From NCBI GenBank assembly GCA_039029355.1, contig JBCCGI010000009.1, positions 96,102 through 160,101 on the forward strand: a DNA stretch of 64,000 nt, given 5' to 3'. Every line of letters starts with the position of its first letter. The first letter of the stretch is position 1. Positions 44,008-52,888 of this stretch are shown here, one piece after another. The stretch comes from JBCCGI01 sp039029355 (lineage in GTDB: Bacteria; Planctomycetota; UBA1135; GCA-002686595). The notes beneath the pieces are model-generated. The model was not told where the DNA came from. It saw only the letters and a program-made list of their open reading frames with translations, and did no database searches. The position numbers and the translations under genes are program-made.

Positions 44008-46797
44008 CTAGGCCGCAAGGTCCTCCGCGGCTTCTTCCGGTTCGTCCCAGTCCTCGTCCACGGGCTCCTCGGGTCGCAGCTCGGGCGTGTAGCCCCCGCG
44101 CCCGGACGCGTTGAGCACGCCTCCGAGCAGGGTCCCCCCCGCCAGCCGGATACGGTCGGCGGCGCGCCCCACGGCACGCCGGGGCGTCTCGCCGTCGCGC
44201 GCGACCAGGAGCAGGCCGTCGAGGCGCGGCGCGAGGGAGTCGACCTCGGCCCCCTCTGCGAGGCACGGCAGGTCGAGCACGATCAGGTCGTAGGAGCGGG
44301 TCAGCTCGTCGAGCACGGCCGCGGCGCCGGGCCCCGCAAACAGGTCCGCGACGACCGCGGCGGTGCTTCCGGCGGGAAGCACGTCGACGCCGAGGTCGGC
44401 GGACGGGACGACCGCGTCGCTCCAGCGGGAGAGGCCAGCCAGGCTCGGCAGGAAGCCGAGCGCGGCGCCGTCGGCGGTGGCGCAGGTCTGCACGAGCAGC
44501 ACGCGCGACCCAGCTCCCGCGACCGCGTTCGCGAGGCCCGCGGCCGTCGCGCTCTTGCCCTCGCCGGGAGCCGCGGAGGTCACGCCGAGCCGCAGCCCGC
44601 GCTGCCGCAGCGAGAACCCGAGCCCGGCGCGCAGGCCGCGATACGACGCCGCGAGGGCGCCGCCGGGGGCGTCGCGCAGATGCGTGCGCAGGCCGCGCAG
44701 ACTGGTGACCGGGTGCTTCAGGCGAGCGAGGTCGGGCACGCGCGCCAGCGCCGCGGCGTCGATGACCGCGGCGAGCTCGCCCTCGCTGCGGACGCGCCCG
44801 AAGGCGCGCTCGCGCAGCAGTGCCAGCGCGAGCCCGGCCGCGAGCCCGCAGGCCGCACCGAGCACGAGGCTAAAGCCCAGGCGCGGACTCTGCCGCACGG
44901 CGGGCGGCACCGCGGGATCGATGAGGTCCGCGGGGGGCTCGACGAAGGCCGAAGCGAGGCGCGCGTTCTCCATCGCCTTGAGCAGCGCGGCGACGCTCTC
45001 TTTGTACTCATCGACGCGCTGCAGCGAGTCGACCTGGTCGCGCTCGCTCGCCGGGAGGTCGGTGAGGCTCTGGCGCAGGTTGCCGATCTCCTCCTCGGCC
45101 GAGGCGACGCGCTCGGTGAGGGCGTACTCGAGGCTCTCCAGATGGCCGTGCACGACGGGCACGAGCCGGTCGATGGCGGCCAGGATCTCGGCCCGCTCCT
45201 GCTCCGGGTGGGCCTGCAGCACCGCGCGCGTGCCGGCGACCAGCTCGTCGTACTCATCGCGCCGGTTGCGCTGCGACATCAGCTGCGCTTCGAGCTGCTG
45301 CTCGATCCGCTCCAGGTACTCCGCCACCGCCGCCTGGAGCTCGACCACGTGCGGGTGATCGACGGTGTGGTCGCCCGCGAGCAGCTGCTCGCGCTTCGCG
45401 TCCAGCTGCGCGACGCGGTCGATCAGCACGTTGGTCACGTGGTCGATCGAGGGCGCGCCGGCGCCACCGAGGCGACTGAGGGCAACCCGGCCCTCCTCGC
45501 TGAGCGCGGCGAGCGCCTGGGTGAGCGAACGCGTCTGCACCACCATCTGGTCGCGCTGCCCTTCCAGCTCGAGCAGGCGCGTCTGCAACAGGTGGCGGTA
45601 GGCGCCGGCGTCGCTGCGCTCTTGGAGGCCCGCCTGCGCCGACAGCTCGGCGATGTGCTGGATCATGATGCGGGTCGACTTGTCGGCCGTCGACTCGGCG
45701 ATCTTCGAGAGCGCGTCGATGCGCCCGGCCTCGACGTCGCTCACGGCCTCGCTGACCAGCGCAAGCTCGACCTTCAGCTCGGAGAGCGCGACCTCGAGGT
45801 CCGCGACCTCGAGGATCAAGAACTTCGCCGACTCGCCGGGATCGACCGACAGCGGCTGGCTGCGGCGGAGGTTCACCAGCTCGGCGTAGGCGCGGTCGAG
45901 CTCGTACCGCACGCGGGAGAGCTCTTCCTCCAACCGCTCGCGCACGCCCGCGGCGCGGGCGGAGTCGTCCTCGACCGACAGCGTCAGGTAGTTGCGGCAC
46001 AGCGCGTTGGCCGACTCGGCCGCGCGATAGGGGTCGGTGTCGTAGACGCTGACCCGCAAGACGCCCGAGTTCGGCTCGACCTCGCTCGCGTGAACGCGCC
46101 CCATCAGGCCGCGCACGGCGTCGTACTCGGAGTGGAACCGCACGCGAAAGCTGCGGCCGACGACGTCGCCGCGCGGCTCGAGCAGCAGATAGAGGCCGTC
46201 GTAGTCGAGCGCCTGACCGCGCCACGGATAGTCGCGCTCGGCGGAGGTCAGCCCGAAGCGTCCCGGCACGCCGACGCGCACGGTGCTCTCGGACGGGAAC
46301 GTGACGCGAACTTCGCGCGGCGCGTTCGGGTTGTCGGACCACGCCTGGGCGTACAGGCGTCCGTCGGTCAGCGAGCTCCCGACCAGGCGACGGGCAAAGG
46401 CGCGCAACGGCATGCGCGACTCGTCGTCGACGGTGGTCTGCAGGCCGAGGTGGCGCGTGGAGTCCTCGTTCTGCGGCGTGGGCGGGCGCCCGTCGTACGG
46501 CGCGCGTACCGTGCGCTCGGCGGCGCCGCGGGAGCTCAGCCGCACGACCTCGCTCGCGACCGTACGCAGGTCCATCGGATGGACGCGGGGTTCACCCGGC
46601 GTGTAGCCGGTCTCTTCGTGCCGCAGCAACAACGTCGCCTGCGCCTCCCAGATCGGGGTTTGCGAGCCGACGTGCCAAAGCACCAGGACCAGCGACAGGG
46701 CCACGCAGAAGGCGATCTGTAGCGGGTAACGTCGCACGAGCGAGAGCAGCTCCCCTGGGGACACCGGGAGGTCGTCGGGCTGCTTGGCGCGGTCCAC
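44008..46797 (-). CDS. Wzz / BY-kinase-like chain-length and capsule regulator
   Basis: 929 residues from a GTG at 46797. An N-terminal Wzz domain (helix IAFCVALSLVLVLW, a YDTDPYRAAESANALCRNY segment), a long coiled-coil periplasmic region (about residues 270-620), a second helix (FSLVLGAACGLAAGLALALL) and a cytoplasmic P-loop domain. Walker A is APGEGKSATAAGLA (Lys about 748) and Walker B is LIVLDLPCL (Asp about 842). The Walker A' position, normally an Asp-rich LLIDAD, reads LLVQTCATADG, and the C-terminus has just one Tyr (GGYTPELRPE), no Tyr cluster. It may bind ATP and control chain length without tyrosine-kinase activity. It follows the export lipoprotein gene by 13 nt. Confidence 0.85.
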   Translation of the reverse strand: MDRAKQPDDLPVSPGELLSLVRRYPLQIAFCVALSLVLVLWHVGSQTPIWEAQATLLLRHEETGYTPGEPRVHPMDLRTVASEVVRLSSRGAAERTVRAPYDGRPPTPQNEDSTRHLGLQTTVDDESRMPLRAFARRLVGSSLTDGRLYAQAWSDNPNAPREVRVTFPSESTVRVGVPGRFGLTSAERDYPWRGQALDYDGLYLLLEPRGDVVGRSFRVRFHSEYDAVRGLMGRVHASEVEPNSGVLRVSVYDTDPYRAAESANALCRNYLTLSVEDDSARAAGVRERLEEELSRVRYELDRAYAELVNLRRSQPLSVDPGESAKFLILEVADLEVALSELKVELALVSEAVSDVEAGRIDALSKIAESTADKSTRIMIQHIAELSAQAGLQERSDAGAYRHLLQTRLLELEGQRDQMVVQTRSLTQALAALSEEGRVALSRLGGAGAPSIDHVTNVLIDRVAQLDAKREQLLAGDHTVDHPHVVELQAAVAEYLERIEQQLEAQLMSQRNRRDEYDELVAGTRAVLQAHPEQERAEILAAIDRLVPVVHGHLESLEYALTERVASAEEEIGNLRQSLTDLPASERDQVDSLQRVDEYKESVAALLKAMENARLASAFVEPPADLIDPAVPPAVRQSPRLGFSLVLGAACGLAAGLALALLRERAFGRVRSEGELAAVIDAAALARVPDLARLKHPVTSLRGLRTHLRDAPGGALAASYRGLRAGLGFSLRQRGLRLGVTSAAPGEGKSATAAGLANAVAGAGSRVLLVQTCATADGAALGFLPSLAGLSRWSDAVVPSADLGVDVLPAGSTAAVVADLFAGPGAAAVLDELTRSYDLIVLDLPCLAEGAEVDSLAPRLDGLLLVARDGETPRRAVGRAADRIRLAGGTLLGGVLNASGRGGYTPELRPEEPVDEDWDEPEEAAEDLAA

Positions 46798-46810
46798 CGA
46801 GTCGGCCTCG

Positions 46811-47515
46811 CTAGTTCGTGAGGGCGTTGAAGCCGACGGGGAGCGACGCCAGGAGCCCGGCGCCCTGGAGATACGGCAGCACCTCTTCGCGGAAGCCGCC
46901 CGAGTCGCTGCGGCCCACGAAGATCAGGTCGCCGGCCTGGACGCTGACCAGCCCGTCCGGCCCGGGGCGCGACGCGTCGAACTTGTGCACGTCGTAGCGG
47001 TCCTCCTGGCGACGGAACAGCAGCACCTCCTCGCGCAGGGCGCCGCTGAGGAACGTGCCGCCGTAGCTCAGCGCCTGGAGCGCGGTGAGCGAGCGGTTGA
47101 GCGTGAAGGGCCCCGGGTTCTCGACGTGTCCGAGCAGGTAGAACTCGCGCGCCCCGTACGAGAGCACCGTCACCGCAACGCGCGGCTGCTCGATGTACTT
47201 CGAGTAGAGCTCGACCAGCTCGGCGCGCACCTCGTCCGGCTTGAGGCCGCCGACCGTGACCTCGCCGATCAGCGGCAGCGCGATCGTCCCGATCAGGTCG
47301 ACACGCTCGCCCTCTCCGGCGGTCGACGCCTCGGGATGGCCGTAGACCACAACGCGGACGACGTCGTGCGGGCCGAGGGTGGCCCAGCTCCAGTCGACCT
47401 CGGGCTGGTCCTCCGGCAGCACCACCGCATCGGGGTACGCGGGTGAGGAGGAACAGCCTCCGAGGAGTCCCAGGGCGAGGAGTCCCAAGACCCGGAAAAA
47501 ATTGCCGGGGAGCAT
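46811..47515 (-). CDS. Wza-like polysaccharide export lipoprotein
   Basis: 234 residues. Signal and lipobox VLGLLALGLLGGCSSSPAYP (Cys about 21). The Poly_export domain opens with TLGPHDVVRVVVYGHPEAST and includes the family block IGTIALPLIGEVTVGGLKPD, EVRAELVELYSKYIEQPRV, and an SLBB-like part FYLLGHVENPGPFTLNRSLT. It would form the outer-membrane export channel for the EPS. First gene of the minus-strand EPS operon, with the Wzz/BY-kinase-like gene next. The 108-bp upstream gap should hold the operon promoter. No C-terminal amphipathic helix as long as in E. coli Wza is visible, which is common in this family. Confidence 0.9.
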   Translation of the reverse strand: MLPGNFFRVLGLLALGLLGGCSSSPAYPDAVVLPEDQPEVDWSWATLGPHDVVRVVVYGHPEASTAGEGERVDLIGTIALPLIGEVTVGGLKPDEVRAELVELYSKYIEQPRVAVTVLSYGAREFYLLGHVENPGPFTLNRSLTALQALSYGGTFLSGALREEVLLFRRQEDRYDVHKFDASRPGPDGLVSVQAGDLIFVGRSDSGGFREEVLPYLQGAGLLASLPVGFNALTN

Positions 47516-47540
47516 GCCGAGATCCGTGAAAGTGGGGGCG

Positions 47541-47559
47541 GATCCACAACAAGTGGATC
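47541..47559 (-). promoter_or_regulatory. Perfect 7-bp hairpin in the EPS operon leader
   Basis: GATCCAC and GTGGATC flank AACAA, ending 26 nt upstream of the export gene start. Its position suggests leader control or an operator, or a terminator for the upstream M1 gene. No U tract is present. Confidence 0.4.
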
Positions 47560-47623
47560 AGCACGGAAGTATCGGCGCGGCTCCGGGCCGTCTTGAGGCG
47601 AGCTGGAGAGACCTCCGGGACGG

Positions 47624-49270
47624 CTACTTGACGCGCACGTCGTGCCGTCCGAGGACGCGGTTCATGTTCACGACCTCGACGCCCTCGGGCACGTGGGCGC
47701 AGTCGACGCCGCGCTCGAAGGGGCCGGCCTCGAACCACAGCCGGATGCCCTGCGGCTCCCCCTCTTCGGTCCAGACGAGGTCGATCGGGACGAGAAAACC
47801 GTTCTCACCGCTGCCCTCGTTCTCGCCCGAGACGAGGATGCGCTTGCCCTCGACGCGCACCTCGGCCTTCACCTGTGGGTAGCCCTGGCCGTAGAACCAC
47901 TCGTCGAAGAAGCGCTTCCAGTCGAGCTCGGTGTGCTCCTCGAGCACGGCGCGGAAGTCCTCGGTGCTGGCGTTGCCGTAGCGGAAGCGCGCGTTGAAGT
48001 CGCGCAGCACGTTCCACCAGACCTCGTCGTCGTCGAGGTAGTGCCGCAGGGTGTTCAGCACCGCGGCCCCCTTGGAGTAGATCACGCCGCTGTAGGCCTG
48101 GCGCGAGTCGACGTTCTCGCCGCGGAAGAGCCGCGATTCCTTGCCGATGCGGCGCGCGGTGCCGGCGAAGTAGTCGTCGGCCCGCTCGCGCCCCTGGGTC
48201 ATCTCGACGTACACGCCCTCGGCGTAGGTGCCGAAGCCCTCGTGGATCCAGAAGTGCCCCCAGTCGGTCGCCGAGACCGCGTTACCCCACCACTCGTGCG
48301 CGACCTCGTGCACTAGGATGTAGTCGAAGTAGCGGTTGCGGCCGGCGTAGCGGTCCTCGGCGTCGTTGGCCTCGCACCAGGCGGGATACGACGAGCCGTA
48401 GGCGACCGCGGTCGAGTGCTCCATGCCCCAGAAGTTGGTTTCGACCAGGGCGAACTTGGCGTCGGGGAAGGGCCAGGGCCCGAAGGCATCGCTGAAGATC
48501 CGAAGCAGCTCGGGCACCTGCTCGAACTGCACGGCGGCCTTCTCGGCGTTCTCCGGCAGCACGTAGTAGATCCACGGGACCGCGCCGTCGACGCCGGGGA
48601 GCTCGAGCTCGCTCTCGACCACGACGTAGGGCGCGACGTTCAGCGTGATGCTGTAGGTCTCCAGCGGATACGGGTGCTCCCAGCGGAACGTGCGGCGGCC
48701 GTCCTCGGGCTCGGAGACCTCCTTCAGCACGCCGTTCGAGACCGCGTAGAGGTCCTCGGGCACGGTGATGTCGAAGCGGACGCCCTCGTCCGGCTTGTCG
48801 TCGGGGTGGTAGTACGAGGCCTTGCACGGCCACCAGTCGTGCGCGCCGGTACCCTGGCACGAGGTGTTGATCCACGGCCGGCCGTCGGCGGTCTCGACCC
48901 AGTGGAAGCCGCCGAAGGCGCCCTCGGGGGCCTTCATGCGTCCCTCGTAGCGGACGGTGATCTCGAGCGTGTCGCCCTTCTTCGCGGGCTCGACGAGCGG
49001 CACGTAGAGCCGCCCGTCGATGTGTGCGAAGCCGAGCTCCTTCTCCCCCATCACGACCGTGTCGATGTCCAGGTGCGACTTCGCGTCGAGCTGGAAGCCC
49101 GTGAGCTCGTCGGCGAGCACCGTGGCGCGCGTGGTCACCTCGCCGCTCAGCACCTCCTCCTCGGGGTCGACCGTCAGGTCGAGGTGGTAGTGGCGGACGT
49201 CGACGAGCGGGCGCAGGTCCTCTGCATCCTGGACGTTCGCGAGGGCGAGCAGGGCGAAGAGAGCGTTCAT
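47624..49270 (-). CDS. M1 family metallopeptidase
   Basis: 548 residues. Opens with a signal-like segment (NALFALLALANVQDA), then VRHYHLDLTVDPEEEVLSGE, the family beta domain and FFGAMEN-equivalent NFWGMEHSTAVAYGSSYPAW. Zinc site: HEVAHEWWGN followed 18 residues later by the third ligand in HEGFGTYAEG. An aminopeptidase that would trim N-terminal residues from peptides. The N-terminal aminopeptidase Glu block has GMEHS instead of GAMEN, as in the cold-active or leukotriene-A4-hydrolase-like branch. It follows the M14 gene by 19 nt (GAGGA upstream of the ATG), so it is the last of a three-gene peptidase operon. Probably periplasmic. Confidence 0.92.
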   Translation of the reverse strand: MNALFALLALANVQDAEDLRPLVDVRHYHLDLTVDPEEEVLSGEVTTRATVLADELTGFQLDAKSHLDIDTVVMGEKELGFAHIDGRLYVPLVEPAKKGDTLEITVRYEGRMKAPEGAFGGFHWVETADGRPWINTSCQGTGAHDWWPCKASYYHPDDKPDEGVRFDITVPEDLYAVSNGVLKEVSEPEDGRRTFRWEHPYPLETYSITLNVAPYVVVESELELPGVDGAVPWIYYVLPENAEKAAVQFEQVPELLRIFSDAFGPWPFPDAKFALVETNFWGMEHSTAVAYGSSYPAWCEANDAEDRYAGRNRYFDYILVHEVAHEWWGNAVSATDWGHFWIHEGFGTYAEGVYVEMTQGRERADDYFAGTARRIGKESRLFRGENVDSRQAYSGVIYSKGAAVLNTLRHYLDDDEVWWNVLRDFNARFRYGNASTEDFRAVLEEHTELDWKRFFDEWFYGQGYPQVKAEVRVEGKRILVSGENEGSGENGFLVPIDLVWTEEGEPQGIRLWFEAGPFERGVDCAHVPEGVEVVNMNRVLGRHDVRVK

Positions 49271-49289
49271 CGGGCTTCCTCGGTCGCAG

Positions 49290-51056
49290 TCACTGGATCT
49301 CGAAGTCGCGGCGGACGTCGCGGACCTTCTCGCCTTCGAAGCTCACGGTCGCCGAGCCGCCGCCGCGGACGAGCCAGCGCACGCGCAGCTGCCCGCGCCC
49401 GGAGATGCCGCGATCGCGCACCAGGCGCTCGGGCTCGTGCTCCTGAAGGTCGATGCGCTCGGGACGGAAGCGGTCGCTACGGTAGCCGCCGGCGAGCACC
49501 TCGATGCCGTCGCCCTCCAGATGGATCAGGTCCGGACGCCCGATATCCTTGCGCGCGGCCATCTCGGAGCGGGTGGGGATCTCCTTGGGATTGCGGAGGA
49601 CGACGTCGATCGCGCGCACGCCGTTTCCGAGCTCGGTGACGTTCGGCTCCTCGATCGTCACCGCCGGCATCTCCTCGGCATGGCGAATGCAGAACATCGC
49701 GTTGCGGTGCAGCTCCTCCTCCATCAAGAAAGTCGGAGGTACGCGCCCGACGTCCTTGCGGAAGCCGCCGATCTCGACCTCGCCGTAGAACGGATGGTCG
49801 TAGGCATGCCAGTCGACAAAGCCGGCCCCCATCAGCAGGTGGTCGTTGAACCAGTGCCGCTTCTCGTCGAAGGAGTCGAACTCGTCGCGCTGCGACGACG
49901 GGTCCGGGAAGCTGCGGTCCGACGACCACATCTCGTTCGTGAAGCTGATGATGCCGAGGCCCTCGTAGGTCCAGGTCACGAAGCCCCCGAACACGCTGTA
50001 GAGGTCCTTCCAGATCACCATGTAGCGGTAGAACGGCAGCATGCGCTCGCCGTCCTTGCCCAGCGCGTCATACGCGCGCAGGTCGCCGCGCGGGTAGTCG
50101 CCGTACGCCTCGGCGCCGGGGCCGCGCAGGATCATGCCGCCCGAGTTGTGGAACGACTGGACGCCCGCCACGTTCGTGTGCTCGATCAAGAAGCGCGCGG
50201 TGCTGCGCGTCTCGGGCCAGTACAACGGGTACGCGCCGGCGCCGAACTGCGCGTGCGGAGGCATCCACAGCGAGGGCCAGGCACGGTTCATGTCGTACCC
50301 GCCGCGGCCGTCCTCGTTCAGCCGTCCGTCACCGTCGTTGTCGATGCCTTCGGAGCCGAGCAGGACCCAGTCCCCGCGCGCCGGTGAGTCGCTGGGCACG
50401 CGCACCAGGAGCCGCGGATCGTCGGGATCGAGCCGATAGTCGCCCTCGCCCGGCATGTACTTGCGCATCTGCACGATGCTGCCGTCGCCGTCGAGGTCGT
50501 CCGTCGGGTCCTCGTCGAAGGCCCCGTCGCGGTCGCTGTCGACCGGCTGCACGCCCGAGCGCGACGAGCTCGCCGAGTTGCCGGCCGCGAACCAGTGGTC
50601 GCGCCCGTCCGGGTTGACCGAGGGCATCAGGTAGAACGCGCTGCCGTCGAGCAGCTCGTCGACGCGCTCGTTCGAGCCGAAGTTCTCGAGCAGGTACCAC
50701 GCGAGATAGACGATCGTCTCGCTGCCCTGCACCTCGTTCCCGTGCACGTTGCCGTCGACCCACATCCCGGGCTTGGTCTCGGCCGGGCCCGTCGCGGGGT
50801 TGTTGAGCGTGTACACGCGCATCTCACGCCCCTCGACGCTGTGGCCGACGACCTCCATCGAGAAGAGCTCGGGCCACTCGGCGGCGAGCTGGTCGAGCTG
50901 CGCCAGGATGTCGCCGTAGGGATAGAGCCGGTTCCACGCGATCTCGACGCGGGGGGCGCGGTCCGCCGCGAGCCCGGGGAAGCCGGCGTCCTCCCCTTGG
51001 GACTGCGCGGCGGCGGGCGCGACGAGCAGGGCCGGCAGCAGCAAGAGCGTTCTCAT
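49290..51056 (-). CDS. M14 family zinc carboxypeptidase, secreted
   Basis: 588 residues from the ATG at 51056. Signal peptide MRTLLLLPALLVAPAAAQ. The zinc ligands H105 and E108 lie in DGNVHGNEVQGSETIVYLAW, and the third His is probably in GVQSFHNSGGMI. The segment PSVNPDGRDHWF and a downstream WTYEGLGIISFTNEM complete an M14-like core. Two Ca-loop-like insertions (DSDRDGAFDEDPTDDLDGDG and DNDGDGRLNEDG) resemble dockerin or EF-hand loops. C-terminal beta domain. It should release C-terminal residues from extracellular peptides or cross-link peptides. The start overlaps the stop of the upstream degenerate paralogue (ATGA). Confidence 0.9.
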   Translation of the reverse strand: MRTLLLLPALLVAPAAAQSQGEDAGFPGLAADRAPRVEIAWNRLYPYGDILAQLDQLAAEWPELFSMEVVGHSVEGREMRVYTLNNPATGPAETKPGMWVDGNVHGNEVQGSETIVYLAWYLLENFGSNERVDELLDGSAFYLMPSVNPDGRDHWFAAGNSASSSRSGVQPVDSDRDGAFDEDPTDDLDGDGSIVQMRKYMPGEGDYRLDPDDPRLLVRVPSDSPARGDWVLLGSEGIDNDGDGRLNEDGRGGYDMNRAWPSLWMPPHAQFGAGAYPLYWPETRSTARFLIEHTNVAGVQSFHNSGGMILRGPGAEAYGDYPRGDLRAYDALGKDGERMLPFYRYMVIWKDLYSVFGGFVTWTYEGLGIISFTNEMWSSDRSFPDPSSQRDEFDSFDEKRHWFNDHLLMGAGFVDWHAYDHPFYGEVEIGGFRKDVGRVPPTFLMEEELHRNAMFCIRHAEEMPAVTIEEPNVTELGNGVRAIDVVLRNPKEIPTRSEMAARKDIGRPDLIHLEGDGIEVLAGGYRSDRFRPERIDLQEHEPERLVRDRGISGRGQLRVRWLVRGGGSATVSFEGEKVRDVRRDFEIQ

Positions 51057-52783
51057 CGGATCACCTCCGCCTTGCGCCGGTCGGTGCCGGCGTTGTCCGT
51101 GTCGACGCTGACGCCGACCTCCATGTCCTCGGGGCCGAGCACCAGCCAAGACGCCTCGAAGCGGCCGCCGCTGCCGTCCAGCTCGCTCAACTGCTGCATG
51201 TGCCGGCCCGCGACGAGCGTCGCGGCCTCGGGCAGCACCAGCTCGACCTTGGCCGGCCGCACGGTGCGCGTGCGCCGCGCCGAGCGGGATTGAAGCGGAA
51301 GCAGCGCGGCGTTCTCGACCGCAGCCTCGACCCTCCACAGGCCCTCGCCGACCGGCTCCATCGTGCACTCCACCAGCTCGACGCGCGGCAGCAGCTCGCC
51401 GAGCCCGAGCAGGAAGTCGAGGTGCTTGTCCGCGATCGCGTCCCACTCGCCGGCGGGCGGGTCCAGCCGCGCGAAGGGCGCAAAGCCGCCGATCTCGACC
51501 GGTCCGAGCTCGGGGTGCTCGAAGGGCGTCCACGGAACGAAGCGCCAGGCCTCGGCGTCGCCCTGGGCGTCGATCCACGCGAGCCGCTTGGCGTCCTCCG
51601 ACGGCTTCGGCTTGTCCTTCTTGCTCTCGCGCTTGGGAGCCTCTTCTTCGGCGGCGGCTTCCTCGCCGGCTTCCGAGCCCTGTTCCGCATCCTCGGGCTG
51701 CTCTGGCTTCGGCGGATCCTGCTGCGGCAAGTCCCACAGCAGCGCTTCGAGCGTCAGCAGCCCGCGGTGGTCGTACGAGAAGCGCTGAAAAGTGCCCTCG
51801 TCGCCTCCCTTCTTCTTGGCCTTGGCGCCGGTGACGTCGCGGTAGCGCTTGCCCAGCTCCTTCAGCACGTTGCCGTCGGACTCGCGCACGCCGGCCGCGG
51901 GGACCCGCTTCACCGCGCGCGCGTCGTCCTTCACCGTCTTGGGAGCCTCGACCAGGTTGTCGAGCTCGTCGTACGTGAGCACGAGCGCCAGATCGCGCCG
52001 CCCGATCATGAAGTCGGCCAGCGCGCGCACCTCCGGCGCGTCGGTCGGAAACAGGCCGGCGTAGTCCTCGTGCTGCTCCCAGCCCGAGGCGAAGTTGCGG
52101 TTGAGCACCGCATCGAACGCCGGATCCTCGGCGACGCGCTCGTCACCGTCCGAGTCGCGCCCCTCCACGACCAGCTTGAAGCGGCCGCGCTCGCCCTTGA
52201 ACGGGTCGGCCTTGACCAGCGCGCGCGGGTCGGTCGGGTCCTCGATCCACGCGCCGTCCGGGTCCGCGTAGCGCATCGTCGCGATGACGCCGTCGCCGTT
52301 CACGTCGGCGGGGCCGTCCTCGCCCTCGCGTCCGTCGCGGTCGTTGTCGACGCCGGTGCCGCCGGCGCGGTGCTCGAAGCGCGGCTCGGCGAAGCGCAGC
52401 TCGGCCGCGTCGGGGTTCGCGCGCGGAATCACGTAGACCACCGTCGAGTCGAGCAGCGCGCTCACGCGCTCATCGGTCGCGTACGCCTCGGCCAGCCGCC
52501 GGCAGTGGTGCAGCGCCACGCCGCTCGTGAACACGCGCGGTCCGTCGAGGTTCGCAACCAGCAGGATCGCCGGCGCCGCCTCGGCCTTCGTGCCGAAGCG
52601 CAGCCCTTCGAGCATGTGGCCGTCGCGCGAGCGGCCGAGCGAGACCAGCTCGACATGCCCGTAGGCGTCGGAGAGACGGTGCAGCTCGGCGGTCAGCGCC
52701 TGGTGCTCAAGCAGCTGTACCGCGGGAGGATCCTGGGCCGCGGCTGCCGCCGCGAGGCAGAGAGAGACGATCGAAACGACCAT
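51053..52783 (-). CDS. M14-like protein lacking the zinc ligands
   Basis: 576 residues with a signal peptide (VVSIVSLCLAAAAAA). It aligns with the adjacent M14 enzyme through VSLGRSRDGHMLEGLRFG, LLVANLDGPRVFTSGVALHH, YVIPRANPDAAELRF, the Ca-loop insertions (DNDRDGREGEDGPADVNGDG, DSDGDERVAEDP) and the C-terminal beta domain. Yet the H-x-x-E ligand pair is D80/R83 (LDGPR in place of VHGNE), and the third His site reads LTYDELD. A Glu/Lys/Pro-rich linker (about residues 345-385) is a further insertion. It is probably a catalytically dead partner, chaperone or inhibitor of the active enzyme encoded next, with which it is co-translated. Confidence 0.85.
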   Translation of the reverse strand: MVVSIVSLCLAAAAAAQDPPAVQLLEHQALTAELHRLSDAYGHVELVSLGRSRDGHMLEGLRFGTKAEAAPAILLVANLDGPRVFTSGVALHHCRRLAEAYATDERVSALLDSTVVYVIPRANPDAAELRFAEPRFEHRAGGTGVDNDRDGREGEDGPADVNGDGVIATMRYADPDGAWIEDPTDPRALVKADPFKGERGRFKLVVEGRDSDGDERVAEDPAFDAVLNRNFASGWEQHEDYAGLFPTDAPEVRALADFMIGRRDLALVLTYDELDNLVEAPKTVKDDARAVKRVPAAGVRESDGNVLKELGKRYRDVTGAKAKKKGGDEGTFQRFSYDHRGLLTLEALLWDLPQQDPPKPEQPEDAEQGSEAGEEAAAEEEAPKRESKKDKPKPSEDAKRLAWIDAQGDAEAWRFVPWTPFEHPELGPVEIGGFAPFARLDPPAGEWDAIADKHLDFLLGLGELLPRVELVECTMEPVGEGLWRVEAAVENAALLPLQSRSARRTRTVRPAKVELVLPEAATLVAGRHMQQLSELDGSGGRFEASWLVLGPEDMEVGVSVDTDNAGTDRRKAEVIR

Positions 52784-52809
52784 AGAAAAGGAGCGGTGGG
52801 AACAGGATC

Positions 52810-52875
52810 GGGTTGGGATTGGGGCCGCTCATGAAAGCGCATCCCCCGGAGCGGCGCCTCCCTTTTTCCCAACCC
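52810..52875. repeat. Nested inverted repeats between amidohydrolase and M14-like genes
   Basis: GGGTTGGG (52810-52817) pairs with CCCAACCC (52868-52875), and GCCGCTC (52824-52830) pairs with GAGCGGC (52849-52855). In the minus direction this lies after the amidohydrolase stop and before the degenerate M14 gene start, so it could end one transcript or mark the leader of the other. Confidence 0.5.
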
Positions 52876-52888
52876 TTATCCCGAGGGT

